Shown: piece by piece, positions 12,117 to 23,009 of the stretch
Layout of the letters: every line of letters starts with the position of its first letter
Position numbering within the stretch: the stretch's first letter is position 1
Assembly (NCBI GenBank): GCA_016648135.1
Contig: JADDOH010008063.1
Location: 29,815-93,814, forward strand
DNA: 64,000 nt
Reading direction: 5' to 3'
DNA from: Agrypnia vestita
Taxonomy: Eukaryota; Arthropoda; Insecta; Trichoptera; Phryganeidae
Notes under the pieces: model-generated
Databases searched by the model: none
What the model saw: only the letters and a program-made list of their open reading frames with translations
What the model was told of the DNA's origin: nothing
Made by a program: the position numbers and the translations under genes

Positions 12117-12600
12117 CGTATAAATTCCGTATAAATATGTGAACGTCTAGTATAAATTCCGATCGATGGAGAACAAGTGTTTAATCTTTTATTTTTTTAG
12201 GAGATTATCTTCCCCTTCCACACCGGGCCCTGAGTTGTGACATATCTTGATGCGACCCATCCATCGCGTCGGGGACCTCTCGACATTTATTTGACCCGCC
12301 CTTGGCCCCCGCTTGGCCTCCCTTACGGAAGTTGGAAAGAAATATAACCGCAGCCCGCAGCTGCTAAAAATCTTGCATCGATCCATATTAGCAAACGACT
12401 TGGTTACCCCTTCAGGGATGACGTTTGTGTATAACATCAATTTAACGTCACTTTGATTCCAAAACTAATTATTCCTCAAATCATCCTCACTTGTACATGA
12501 AAACTTTTTAAAATAGTTTATTTCTTCGAAATGATGGGTCGCCAAAAAAAATCTTGTAAAGAAAACTCATTTAAAGAAATTGGTAAGCCTTCTTTATTCA
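12117..12600. other. unassigned, GC-richer patch
   Basis: A GC-richer block at about 12210-12430 (minus-strand frame of 83 codons, product not recognised) stands out from AT-rich flanks. It could be a relic of a coding sequence, but I see no motif or splice sites that would support a gene. Confidence 0.3.
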
Positions 12601-12803
12601 ATTTTGAATGGAAAATATTCTTTATACTTTGGGTGTAATGTCTAGTCATCGATATAATCAAAATTTTCATTTTTTTTCGATAGTAGGTGTTATAGGGAAT
12701 AAATTTTTGATGTTCCATATTACTTACTATGGTGAAAATATGTCAGAAATATTGAGATGTAGAAATTTCACACAAAGTGTAAAGAATATTTTCTATTCAA
12801 AAC
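12601..12803. repeat. short inverted repeat next to MITE
   Basis: GAATGGAAAATATTCTTTA near 12606 is repeated inverted (TAAAGAATATTTTCTATTC) near 12780, with AATTT/TACTTTGGGTG extensions, giving arms of about 35 bases around a 135-base centre. The right arm abuts the TTAA of the next element. Confidence 0.55.
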
Positions 12804-12807
12804 ATTA

Positions 12808-13529
12808 AGAGGCCCCAGTACACGATTTTCGTATTTGCTCTCGATTTTGCTAAATTTAACGTAAACTTATTAAATCATTTTGCAAAACCTATAGCTTAAT
12901 CAATTTTATTATGATAGATCCATAATCCGTATAGTCTGGAATGCGCGGGACTGCCGCCGCTGCGAACGTCCGTAACAGTATACGATTTAATTTATTCGAA
13001 TTCTTGAGTATGAGGTATAATTTTATGAATATTTTTATATTAATGACAGTGAAATTTTCTTAAAACGCATGTAAAATTTAATTAAAATAATCGATGTTTT
13101 AATGGTTTTATGGATGCTGCAACATAGAAAAAAGAACGTTTAATTTTTGTATTTTTTAAAACGATACATTTAACAAGTTGTCGAAAAATATTTTTATGTC
13201 TGAATAGCACCACTTCTTGTTCAAACTTTATGCAATCATTTTCTAAATAAAATATATGGTCTTTATTTGAAAATATACGAGATTAGTGTACCAAAGATAA
13301 TTCTATTGCATGAAAACCAAAAGAGTGTTTCGGGGTTATAATTTTTTTGATTTTATAACAATATATTTGTTCATATTTTTTTTAAGAAATGCTTCAAGAG
13401 TAAATGGATCTATCATAATAAAATTGATTAAAAGCCTGTTTAGCTATGGGTTTTGCAAAATGATTTAATAAGTTTACGTTAAATTTAACAAAATCAAGAA
13501 CAAATACGAAAATCGTGTACTGGGGCCTC
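12808..13529. mobile_element. 722-bp MITE with long inverted ends and TTAA duplication
   Basis: The element starts GAGGCCCCAGTACACGATTT at 12808 and ends with its inverse at 13529. The ends stay inverted-complementary for about 115-120 bases, with a short insertion in the right one. TTAA flanks both sides (12804-12807 and 13530-13533). TTAA duplication is the hallmark of piggyBac-type insertion, so this is probably a non-autonomous piggyBac relative. No coding potential was seen. Confidence 0.8.
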
Positions 13530-13799
13530 TTAAGGAATATTTTTTAAATATTTATGCTGTCGGATATTGGAATTATTTAAAAAGAAGAATACTTTACTGA
13601 AATGATAAATTTTTTAATCATCTTGATTAAAAAAAGGATTATTCAAAATTTATCATACATTTAATTAATTTAAAGTAATTAACACTTTTTCATAAATAAA
13701 ACACGATGAAAATCAAAAACAGATCTTCTCCAGCTAAAATCTTCCGTCAGCTGCAGAGGAGTTGGGTGAAACATGCATTGTCGTTAGACAAGGGGTGAT

Positions 13800-13935
13800 T
13801 AGGCGGCGGTTACCGGCGCGGCGGGGGGGGGGGGGGGGCGGGTAACGACAGCGCCGTTACTTCGGCCGTTACTTAAGCGGGCTAACGACGAACGGCCGTA
13901 ACACCTCCCCGGTAACGAGGCGACTTTTCGAATCA
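13800..13935. other. GC-rich patch with 16-G tract
   Basis: An island of very high GC content in AT-rich DNA. It holds an uninterrupted run of 16 G at 13823-13838 and at least six GTTAC/GTAAC words on both strands (CGGTTACCGG, GGGTAACG, GCCGTTAC and so on). No gene is visible. The rest of 13.53-14.35 kb holds nothing recognised. Confidence 0.6.
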
Positions 13936-14363
13936 AGCGCTCAGTTTGATTTCGTTATTGCGATTAGAATTTTAACTTCGCATGTTTATTTTACTGGAAA
14001 ACGGTTGTTAATATCCTGAAGGTTACGCATCCTTTTCTTCTTGTAGTGCCATCTCCTTTCGTAGTTTGCGATCATATTGGCGATCGAGACTCATTGTAAG
14101 TTACGCAACCTTGAGATACGGCGTTCTCCTAAGCTCTTCCTTATTTTCACCTGGACGATGAGATGATTTTGATTGTTCTTTGGTCCTCGCATAACATATT
14201 CGAGATACTCAAGCTTTCTTATCCAGATGGGATGGTCCGCAGTATTTCTCACCATTTTTATACACGATTATGTATTAAAGCTTTTTATTTCTACGCAAAT
14301 AGCGATGATGCGTATGATAGATAGCGATGATCTTGTTAAATGGAATTAATATATATATATAAC

Positions 14364-14924
14364 CAGTGGCGTGCAGCGCATACAAGCAAAAAAGTTATGC
14401 GTTAGTAAAGACTCTGGGAAACAAGTGTTAATTAAATAATCCTTTCTTAAGAAAAAGTTGATTTAAACTTCTAGCCGTAATTCGTCCTACGGCTAGAAGA
14501 TTTATTTAAGACGTTTTTGTACCTGATTTCATGTCAATTCTTAATTTAACTCACTTGTTTGCGCCCAACAAATTTGTTCCATGGATCTAGTCAAGTCGAG
14601 AAAAAACTCGTCCTGAACCGTGTATTTTTACTTATCTCTATGTCTGCGAGTTTTTCTTAATAGACAAGTAAATTTTTCATGGAATAGCATGTCTCTTAGA
14701 AAGGTCCTATCCACATCACTCGCATTAATTATATTTTTTACAAATTCCACCCAAAACTTTTATAGTGAAGTTATTTTTATGGATTAAAGCTACTCAAAAT
14801 AGTTCATTATACACAGTTGAAAAAATTCAAAAAATGTATACATCCTTATAGGTATATGCGAATATATATTTTTTTAATATGGTCGGCCACAGCATAACAT
14901 GTTTATACCCACTGCACGTCACTG
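14364..14924. mobile_element. hAT-type MITE, 561 bp
   Basis: Ends are CAGTGGCGTGCAG at 14364 and its inverse CTGCACGTCACTG ending at 14924, with inverted similarity for about 40 bases. The flanks TATATAAC (14356-14363) and CATATAAC (14925-14932) match at 7 of 8 bases. CAGTG-type ends with 8-bp duplications are typical of hAT elements. No transposase is present. Confidence 0.75.
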
Positions 14925-14932
14925 CATATAAC

Positions 14933-15352
14933 GTTTCGCGAAATCTTATGTGTTAACTTTCGACATATTTAATTGTCGATTTCAGCGATTTACAGTTGTC
15001 AGACACGATCCGACAGTAGCTATCATTAATTTACATTGTAGATTTTCTATATTAAATTACTTTGCAATGTCGGTTACGCAGCGCATAAATCACACGGAAA
15101 TGTAACGAATGAAATTAATATCGCAGCGTACTGGGGAATAATAAACATAGGTGGATTTAATTCCAGCACGTCATCACATTCATCACTATTTAGGATATCA
15201 CACACAGATTTAATGGCATTGCCGCAAAATGAAATATCGTTTTTAGCGCGACCGCCACCCTGATCTGGGGTCTGCGGGTTCCCCACTATTCCTTTGTCAC
15301 AAACAGGGCTTTAGTATATGACCCAACAATAAACTACTTTTTTTAAATTTTG
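14933..15352. other. unassigned; minus-strand open frame
   Basis: A 70-codon minus-strand frame at 15074-15286 begins at GTG, not ATG, and reads NPQTPDQGGGRAKND...CGNAIKSVCDILNSDECDDV. Its composition looks more protein-like than most frames here, so it could be an exon or element remnant, but I do not recognise it and saw no splice sites that settle the matter. Confidence 0.3.
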
Positions 15353-15399
15353 TTAATTATAATGCAGATGGATCAGGCCATTACGACTGACACGTTTAA
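15353..15399. repeat. 47-bp direct repeat, left copy
   Basis: Begins and ends with TTAA and contains ATGCAGATGGATCAGGCC. The right copy is at 16275-16321 with a few substitutions. The two bracket the element at 15400-16274. Confidence 0.8.
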
Positions 15400-16274
15400 G
15401 GGGGAGGTAAGGTTTTTAACTTAATGTACAACTACGCAAGAATATTGTGTCAAAATTTCAAATCAATCGGAGCAAAATTGACGAAATTATGAACATTTGA
15501 GCGATACTCAGACTGATTTTCTATACCTGCTCGGGCAGCTGAGAGACGCGCTCACCTGAGGACTACCGGACGTGTTTATTGTATTGGAAGAGTTTTGTGT
15601 AGACAAGGACAAAAAGATGCTGATGATGAAAGCTCTTTGCTGGGTGTACATGGCATCGACGATTATGTGTAAGTATAAAATAAATGTTGATTTTTATTTT
15701 GAATTTTACAGTGTGCAAAACTTTAAAACGTTTTCCTCACATCTCACGTTTTCAAAGTCGGTGTCCATCATAACTTCAAAACTACTGCACCGATCCTTTT
15801 GAAATTTTGAACACTATTTTCGTACATAATTTACGAGGTAACGCTGGAGACTTTTTTTTTAAATTTGTTATTAATTTATATTTTTTAATAACAAATTAGT
15901 CGATATTTTTCACAAAAAATCGCGTTTTTCCCTTCAAAGTGTTCCAAAAAATTCAAAATTCAAAATTCAAAAAACTCTCCCAGCGTTACCTGGGAAAATC
16001 TATTATCTAACGAATGAACTTAGATTTTTTGATTTCAGATGATCTAGCACCAAGTTATGATGGACACCGCAATTCTCCTTTTTTCCGAAACACGTCCGAA
16101 TTATTGCTGCCATTGCCGTATTTTATAATATTTCGTCTTGAAAATTTTACACAATATTTTTCAAATGTCATACTTTAATGTACCATTGGTTTAAATAAAG
16201 AGATTTTAACTCTGTCGTCACAAAAAGTTCACAAAAACATGCCTTTTTTTGTACGAATTAACGTTACCCCCCCC
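15400..16274. mobile_element. 875-bp TTAA-flanked element
   Basis: Starts GGGGGAGGTAAGGTT and ends with the inverse AACGTTACCCCCCCC, each next to TTAA. A second inverted pair lies further in (TGTCCATCATAACTTC near 15763, AAGTTATGATGGACAC near 16053). No transposase-like frame was found. Probably a non-autonomous TTAA-targeting element. Confidence 0.65.
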
Positions 16275-16321
16275 TTAATTATAATGCAGATGGACCAGGC
16301 CATCACGACTGAAACGTTTAA
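16275..16321. repeat. 47-bp direct repeat, right copy
   Basis: Partner of 15353-15399, starting and ending in TTAA. It contains ATGCAGATGGACCAGGCC. Differences from the left copy are few single substitutions. Confidence 0.8.
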
Positions 16322-16764
16322 TGGACATAATGAAGAAGTTTCCTATTTTGATTCATTTACGATTGTTGGAGCAATTTTCTGATTAACTTTAACTCTGGTT
16401 CGGGTTTCCTACAGGGAAAAATCGAACTAGAAGCTCTCTAGATATGAAAGATGCCACTTACCAGTTTGCATTGTTTTTGGCGTTGTTTGGTCCGTCCGAT
16501 CTCCGCTCTCTTCCGTGCAGCTACCAAATCCGCTTAAAGCACCACTTTAACACGCCAAATGTTTAATCATGTTGCATAGTTTTTATCCGCCGCGACCAAA
16601 ATTCAACCGCTCGGTTCGAAATGTCTCCAAACAATCTGCCTCGTAGCAACCGTCATACACAGAAAACTCCGCGCTCGTATGAATTTACATTTACAATTCC
16701 CGACCAGAGACTAGAAGATTTTTGCTCGAACAACGATTTAGTATTGAGGTTTTTTAAACTTGTT

Positions 16765-16965
16765 AGACGTGGCGTGACCAGATTAACCAGACACTGGAAG
16801 ATGGTCCTGTCAGAAGCCTCAACAACCGTCGAGCTTGCATGCGAAGATGTATGAATGTAGATGAAGCGAAAGTTGTATGTTAGGACAGAAGAGTATGGTG
16901 CTCTATCCTATTACCTTACCCCCACGGGGTAACGGCGTGATGGTAAGTTAGTTAGTTAGTTATGT
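16765..16965 (+). pseudogene. RTE-like LINE 3' tail, copy 1
   Basis: In one frame this reads DQINQTLEDGPVRSLNNRRA, then CMNVDEAKVVC, a stop, DRRVWCSILLPYPHGVTA. It matches the C-terminal end of the 29.53-kb ORF residue for residue in most positions. The last bases are four GTTA-type units (AGTTAGTTAGTTAGTT), the simple-sequence 3' tail of this family. A plus-strand frame starting at 16621 runs into it out of phase and is not a gene. Confidence 0.75.
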
Positions 16966-17019
16966 AATAATATTTCTTTTTTTTTAATTGATTCAGCAAC
17001 ACTGTAGATTGACATTTAA

Positions 17020-17220
17020 AAAAAATATTGATTATATTATTTGTACATATCTACTTTTTAATTTAATTATTAACACCAAAATGTTTCAGGAAAACCTTTC
17101 CAACGTCAGTTATACAACACCCTGACGATGGAAAGGTTTTTCTGAAACGTGTTGGTGTACATAATTAAATAAAAAAGTAGATATATACCTACAAATAATA
17201 TAATCAGTATTTTTTAATAA
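17020..17220. repeat. foldback pair with hammerhead-like motifs
   Basis: Two arms of about 90-100 bases are inverted around a centre of about 12 bases. Right motif (plus): CUGACGA 17122-17128, stem II GGAAA/TTTTC with loop GGT at 17130-17142, GAAAC 17144-17148, GUU 17151-17153, and stem I of 5 bp (17117-17121 with 17154-17158). Left motif (minus): CUGACGU at 17103-17109 with a perfect GGAAA/TTTCC stem II. Each side of stem II is flanked by an unpaired T. Downstream, both arms share AAAAAGTAGATAT and ACAAATAATATAATCA. Confidence 0.65.
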
Positions 17221-17424
17221 TATTTCTTATATTTATCTTCCTATTTATTTACTGGAGGCCTCGATTATTTAATGTCGCATTTCTTTTTTATGTGGCGTTT
17301 CTATAAAAACTGGATGGCAAATTAAAAAAGTATTATTACAGAGACGTCTTTTATTTTACTATTGAACCAATGCGCCTTTTAACCTGTAAAAATAATTAAT
17401 AGTAATTACATCGAGTTTAAAGCG

Positions 17425-17870
17425 GTACAAAATGGAATCTGGTACCAACACTGATGTTTGGAAGTGAATCTGGAGCTGGCAGAAGAGGAACGAAACTAGA
17501 CTGAATGCAGTGGAGACGAGATCCCTTATACGCATGTGCGACAAATCCATTTATGATAGAGTAAAGAATGAAGAATATTAGGAATGAATATTAAGTTGAT
17601 CTTAACATAATCAATAGAATTAAAAAAGGGTCACTCAGATGGTTTGGGCACGTTGAACGAATGAATGAGGAAAGAATTGCAAGAAAGATATATGACGCAT
17701 GTGTTAATGGCGCTGAAGACGTGGCACGTCCAGATTAACCAGACACTAGAAGATGATCCCGTTAGAAGCCTTAACAACATTCGAATACAGAAGAGTGTGG
17801 CGCTCTATCCTCTCTGCTTACCCCCACGCAAAAACCGCGTGACGATACCTAAGTAAGTAAGGTTCATAAA
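17425..17870 (+). pseudogene. RTE-like LINE 3' tail, copy 2
   Basis: Frames contain VPTLMYGSES, then GTKLDAVETRSLIRMCDKSI, YDRVKNE, MVWARTNE-type and DQINQTLEDDPVRSLNN segments, matching the last 150 residues of the 29.53-kb ORF. It carries several frameshifts and in-frame stops. The tail is a short TAAGTAAGTAAG run at about 17849-17861. It lies 460 bases downstream of copy 1 in the same orientation. Confidence 0.7.
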
Positions 17871-18770
17871 ATTAATAATTTATATGTGTATATATACTGT
17901 AATGTGGCTTTAAAAACATCGCGATAATCCTACGGGGGAATTTTCTCATACAATTTTAATGTATTACATAAGTAAAGAATTGATTTTCAAAAGGTTTGAT
18001 TTTATTCCTCTGAGCGTATCATAAATAATAAATTTTTACCGAAATTTCGCCTCAGTAAATCATATTTTCAAAAATGTTGTAAAATTATTCCCGTACGAGA
18101 TTGGAAGTTTGTCTATCCGCCATACGTATGTAAAGCAGTCAACTACCAAGTTCCCTTTGAGAGATTAAGTACAACACAGATTGAACATTCTCAATTCAAA
18201 TTGGAATGCTGTTCAGCTCCGAGTTGTGTGCTTATCTGCGTCCTCCGACATTCCTCTCCTCTCCCCTCTAGACTCGGCTGATCATTGAAATGTGGACCGC
18301 AATTACGGGCGTGCGTCGCTTCGTGAATCTCCCACGTCAAATCAGCGGTTCAACTGTTTACGACAATTTTTCAAATACTTGGACAACCCTTATAAATGTT
18401 TCTATTTTTAAATATAATAGTGGGTCAATTTTGGTAATACCGTCTAATTAAATATATAATAAAATTGTATTGCGTGAAAACGAAATATTTTTTTTTAAAA
18501 ACCAGGATATATTTAAATGTACGTAAAAATACTTTTCGGTCCAAATTTTTTTTGCCTGATTAAAGGTGGGTCTTCAAAATATTGATAGAGATAACAAAAT
18601 TATGATGTTGTTGGATTTGGAGAATGAGGTAAAAATTTTTTGGCCGATTATTATTTTTTCCTTTTTAGTATTTTTAAATATAAATGTGATTAAAGAAAAT
18701 AATATTTTCATGTAATATAATTATATGCTATCATTGAAAGATTTGGCAGGTACTTCGTGGTGCAACATTA
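17871..18770. other. AT-rich stretch, nothing recognised
   Basis: A GC-richer part at about 18.22-18.36 kb contains no recognisable motif. No gene or repeat border could be supported. Confidence 0.35.
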
Positions 18771-18771
18771 T

Positions 18772-19425
18772 AAATTAAAATATGTTTTACTTTATTTTAT
18801 AATACACACACACATACACATAGCAGTCCCTCTCATCATCAGGTATAGATTAATAACTAACTTATATACAAAATTTATCAATCTAATCGGGTAGGTCAGG
18901 GGGTGCATGGTGGGAAGGGTATATTTTTCCCCAAAAACCTCTAGGAGTGGTGAAGTGGACTGAAATGTGATATTATTTATTAATGTGTTTCTAGAATTCA
19001 ATTTTTTTAGGATTTCAACGGTTTCCAAACTATTCATTATCCATCCTCTATGAGAAACCGAGTGGAGTAATTTTAATCGGTGACTATCGAAGGAATGATT
19101 AGTGTTAAATTACTCCACTCGGTTCCTCATAGAGGATGGATAATGAACAGTTTGGAAACCGTTGAAATCCTAAAAAATTTTAATTCCTGAAACACATTAA
19201 TAAATAATATCACATTTCAGTCCACTTCACCACTCCTAGAGCTTTTTGGGGGAAAAACTACCATTCCCCACCGCGCGCCCCCCTGACCTACCCGATTAGA
19301 TTGATAAATTTTGTATTTAAGTTAGTTACCACTAGTTACTGCTCCTCTCGAAACTAAAGTACTAATTCAATATCTCATATTATGTGTGTGTATTACAAAG
19401 TAAAGTAAAACATATTTTAAATTAA
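18772..19425. repeat. long foldback of two head-to-head Penelope-like 3' ends
   Basis: Left arm 18772-19070 and right arm 19110-19425 are inverted copies about 300 bases long with a 39-base loop. Outward-reading translations start near the loop. The left arm (minus) gives MNSLETVEILKKLNSRN, then SPLLEVFGE; the right arm (plus) gives MNSLETVEILKNFNS and then a stop. The 'N.LE..EI.K' pattern followed by a short acidic tail is what follows the GIY-YIG domain in Penelope-like elements (compare NLEALDIRKA at 38.3 kb and ALETLEINKKL at 44.3 kb). Arms differ by scattered substitutions and small indels. A transcript across it would form a long hairpin. Confidence 0.7.
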
Positions 19426-20907
19426 TTATATGCTTTTTAGTCTTAATATAACTCAGCGTACAAAATCAATTCGATAGGAAACTAGTGACATTTTTCGTGG
19501 GCTCATTAAACGATTTCCAATATTAATCGTTCATAAATTAATAATGATAGATTAATCAGTAAATCTGATAACTGATTCGTGTATTGTCGTCAAAAATACG
19601 ACTGCGTTAAAAATTTCAGCTCGATTTTACATTGGAAAGCGGGTGAAATATCGTTCATAAGATTCCGTCCAGAAAATCAGACAGGTGAATCTTTTATAAG
19701 CGTAGTAAAATAAACATTTTCAAAAGAAACAACCAAATTGTTAATAACGGAGACTTTTACCAACGGGTTAGTTTGTCTTTCATACGATTCTATAATTGTT
19801 TCAAAACTGTAATGTTTGCTTTCATTAATTAATCCTATTATTTATAAAAGAATAAGGTAGAGATCTGAAGATGAATCGTAGGGTCATTGAAGATACATGT
19901 TAAAAGCGATACATCTTTGGCAATATCATGAAACGCCTACACGGAATAAATATACATAAATCCAGTTAAATAAAAAAAATAAAAATACAACCAATCCCAA
20001 CTCCTGTTTTCCGTTGAGACAAGAATCGGGCGAAGGCGAACGAAGCGAGAAACGTTTTAAATATCTGTGTTAATATTAACTTATTTTAAAGTTAAGTAAG
20101 ATTATAGAAGTCTCACAGAGACGAAGCTATTTATATGGGAAATGTGTAAGGAAGTGTGTAAGGAAATGTGTTAAAGGGTGGCCCAGGGCTGATGACCTGT
20201 AAGAGCTGGTTTAAGTAATCACTTTACACTACGTAACGTTCACCAATTCCATCTTAAAAACATCCACACATCATTTTCTTTGATTTTAAAGTGGACATTT
20301 GGTTATTATTTTCAAATAAAATTATATATCAGTACTTAAATTCGATGTTAAGAATGTATAAATATTTAAATATACTCGTACAAATCAAGAATTCCCAAAA
20401 AAAGTCATCATTATGTATTTATAAGCCAATTTGACATTAGTCCTTTAGGAGATTGGTTAGGTCTTCAGATATTTTTAAGTTTACTTGTAATTTTTACAAT
20501 TTTTGTCCTCCGCTTTTTATTGAAAATCTTTATGTACTGTGCAACGAAGATTTATAAGATTTGGCCTTCTTCCTGAATTTCCGTCCCATTTCATATCATT
20601 TTACTCTTGTAATTTTTCTTATAAATTCTGCCGAAATGTCATATTTATTCTTAAGCCAGATTACCAGCGACGACATTCACCCAAGGTTGAAATCTTTTTA
20701 AAGAGCTTCAATTCAACCTCGATCACAAGAAACTGGAGCAACCGATTACTTTCGCCGCATTATAATCAGTAGACCCAAAACTGACTGACCCTTGCGGGGT
20801 ACTCGAGTGGGCAAAAAATATGTCATAATATTTGGTAGAAGCCGTACTAGGAGACTTGTTGTAGCTCCTTAATGAAACAGTAGCGCTCCGTCTCACTTAA
20901 TTTACGT
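19426..20907. other. stretch without identifiable gene
   Basis: AT-rich. A short imperfect repeat of about 14 bases (GTGTAAGGAA) occurs near 20145-20178. Otherwise nothing can be named. Confidence 0.35.
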
Positions 20908-20962
20908 AATAATTTATCAAGGTTGCCTTTCCGCCCTTGGAGGAACACTGTATGATTCATAA
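20908..20962. repeat. 55-bp target duplication, left
   Basis: Matches 23880-23934 at 53 of 55 positions. It directly precedes the LINE body. Contains GGTTGCCTTTCCGCCCTTGG. Confidence 0.9.
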
Positions 20963-21309
20963 TGGCACTAAAAATTGTAATTGATGACTGGAAAGAACAT
21001 ATAGATGAAAATAAACATGTCGTTGCCGTATTTTTAGATTTTAAAAGAGCATTCGAAACAATAGACCGAAATGTAATTGTGATAAAATTACAAAAATATT
21101 GTAAACAAGATAAAGCATTATGGTTTAGAAACTATTTGAGTGGCAGATATCAAATAACTAAAGTAAATGATCACACATCAGATCCAAAAGAAAATGAGCT
21201 TGGTGTACCACAGGGGTCCGTCTTGGGACCATTCTTATTTATCATATACATAAATGACATTACATCAATACTAAATAAATGTAAAATAAAATTATTTGCT
21301 GACGACGCT
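20962..21309 (+). pseudogene. LINE reverse transcriptase, palm part 1
   Basis: An open frame of about 116 codons covers motifs of the RT palm: FLDFKRAFETID with the first catalytic aspartate, GVPQGSVLGPFLF, and LFADDAL with the FADD catalytic pair. The ATG at 20962 is fortuitous, because its A belongs to the target duplication. The true start is missing. The frame is interrupted exactly at TTAA 21310-21313 by the piggyBac element; translation beyond that point comes from the transposon. Joining 21313 to 23010 continues the protein as IYIEDSDLEIAIN, the expected text after FADD. Confidence 0.85.
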
Positions 21310-21313
21310 TTAA

Positions 21314-23005
21314 CTTTAAGGGGCTTCAAAAGTACTAACGGTAACGTCCCTCGGGTCAGATTTGACCGAGTAGTATAATTATAGGGAAAAATGGATCAAA
21401 ACTTCTTAATTTTGCCTTTTTATTTTTAATTACGTCTATCTTATGTATTTATAACCATCATTATATAAAATATAATATCAAATTGAAGTATTTACTACGT
21501 AAACGCAATTAATTAGAAAGAAACTAATTAGAAAAAAAAATCCTTATACATGTGCATTAAACCATTGTATTAGAATGTTGTTTACATACAATTTTTTTAT
21601 ACATCAAACAGATCGTAGGTGTTTTATTGTCAGTTTTTGCACATAATTGACAATGACTTCTTTTGGGGGCCTTTTTAGCAGAACCTGTAGTATTTTCTTC
21701 GTTTTGAGCGAAGTTGAAGGAGTTTCGTGTTCACGTATTTTTTTTTAAATTTCTAATGAGAAAGTGATCTCTAATGAGAGAAAAAGTGTCCTCGGTAATA
21801 TTTTCCTGGACTTTACATAAGTTGTAACCAGCTACATACCTGGATTTTCCATATAATGTCGCCGTTTTGCTAGACACCCTTCCATCCATCTATCATTAGC
21901 AGCGGTGAATAATACAAAAGCTTTGTATGCTGATACATTCACCATGTTGCTGAACACCACTTGAGGCCATCTGTTTGTCTTTCTTTTGCAGGTATAGCAG
22001 GAGACTGTTTTGTCTAGGGTATCTATGCCGCCTTATTGTAGTCTAATATTAATATTACAGCTCCAAAAAAACTTTTTACTATCTCATAAACTTTCGATGC
22101 TTTCATTATTTGAGCGAAATACACTAGCCAGTAATAATAGTCAAATGTATGCGATTATATCGTTAGTATCAATATCATCAGCAAAAACACGCCTACCCTC
22201 CAAATTAGTATATTTCAAAATAGTATGTATCAAAGGTGAGGAAAAAATACATGAAAACTCGATATTTCCTCTGTGGTAATTCTTGAACAAGAGTAACGTG
22301 TCAAACCTGGCATCAAGGTAATGATGTTTTCTCTGGATGCTGCTCCTCGAGATTGAGTAAATGGTTCCTTGGAGTATTTTATTCGTCCGTCTTTTGAAGT
22401 CATTATTCGAACAGGCTATACATCACCGTTATACTATCACTGTCAGAGCTCTCAGAGGTTTCAGCTTCCTCGACAAAATCTTCTGTTTCCGAATATGATT
22501 CTTGATCATCCGACACTTCTAACATAATTTATATATCACTGTCTCTCATTTTTAGAGGTCCAAATTAGTTTTACAACCGTGAACTAAAGAATGCGTTGTT
22601 ATACTGAGAGAATAATATAATCAAAGACAGATTATCATACTGTTGTTTTTGGGTCACTGGCAATGTAGGTAGAATTACAAAAGCCACACGAACATGATCC
22701 TATAAACAAATCGGAACGAATTACCTCAATTCTAATGAATGATAACCAGATAAGACGTTTTGTGCGTTAACAATTAACTTGGTATTACCTTGTTGATATA
22801 TAAACTTGACCTGAAGGCCGTTAGAGTTAAAAAGTTCATACGCACAAAAAAAGAAGTTTTTAAAAAAAGATTAATTTGAAAATAAGCTTAAGATAGCGAT
22901 TACATAAAAGTCATAAGATATCAAGATTAAAAAACCGTTTTTTTTCGAGAAAATTGCTCCTTCATCCCAAAATGGGTCAAAATTGACCCGAGGACCTTAC
23001 GAAGG
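21314..23005 (-). mobile_element. internally deleted piggyBac element
   Basis: Flanked by TTAA at 21310-21313 and 23006-23009. The ends share inverted text around CCTCGGGTCARATTTGACC (21346-21370 and 22972-22992). The left end has about 25 extra bases before this motif. On the minus strand, broken frames show an acidic N-terminus starting at ATG 22525 (MLEVSDDQESYSETEDF), a central FRSNNES segment, then CYTCKRKTNRWPQVVFSNMV and a cysteine-rich C-terminus near 21600-21670 (CQLCAKTD). These are piggyBac transposase landmarks. The catalytic middle between the FRSNNES part (about 22080) and the CYTC part (about 21990) is missing, and several stops are present. It is non-autonomous. Confidence 0.85.
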
Positions 23006-23009
23006 TTAA

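Noticed and set aside
16621..16854. 77-codon frame starting MSPNNLPRSN
   Set aside because: Its last third is the RTE-like LINE tail read in the wrong frame.
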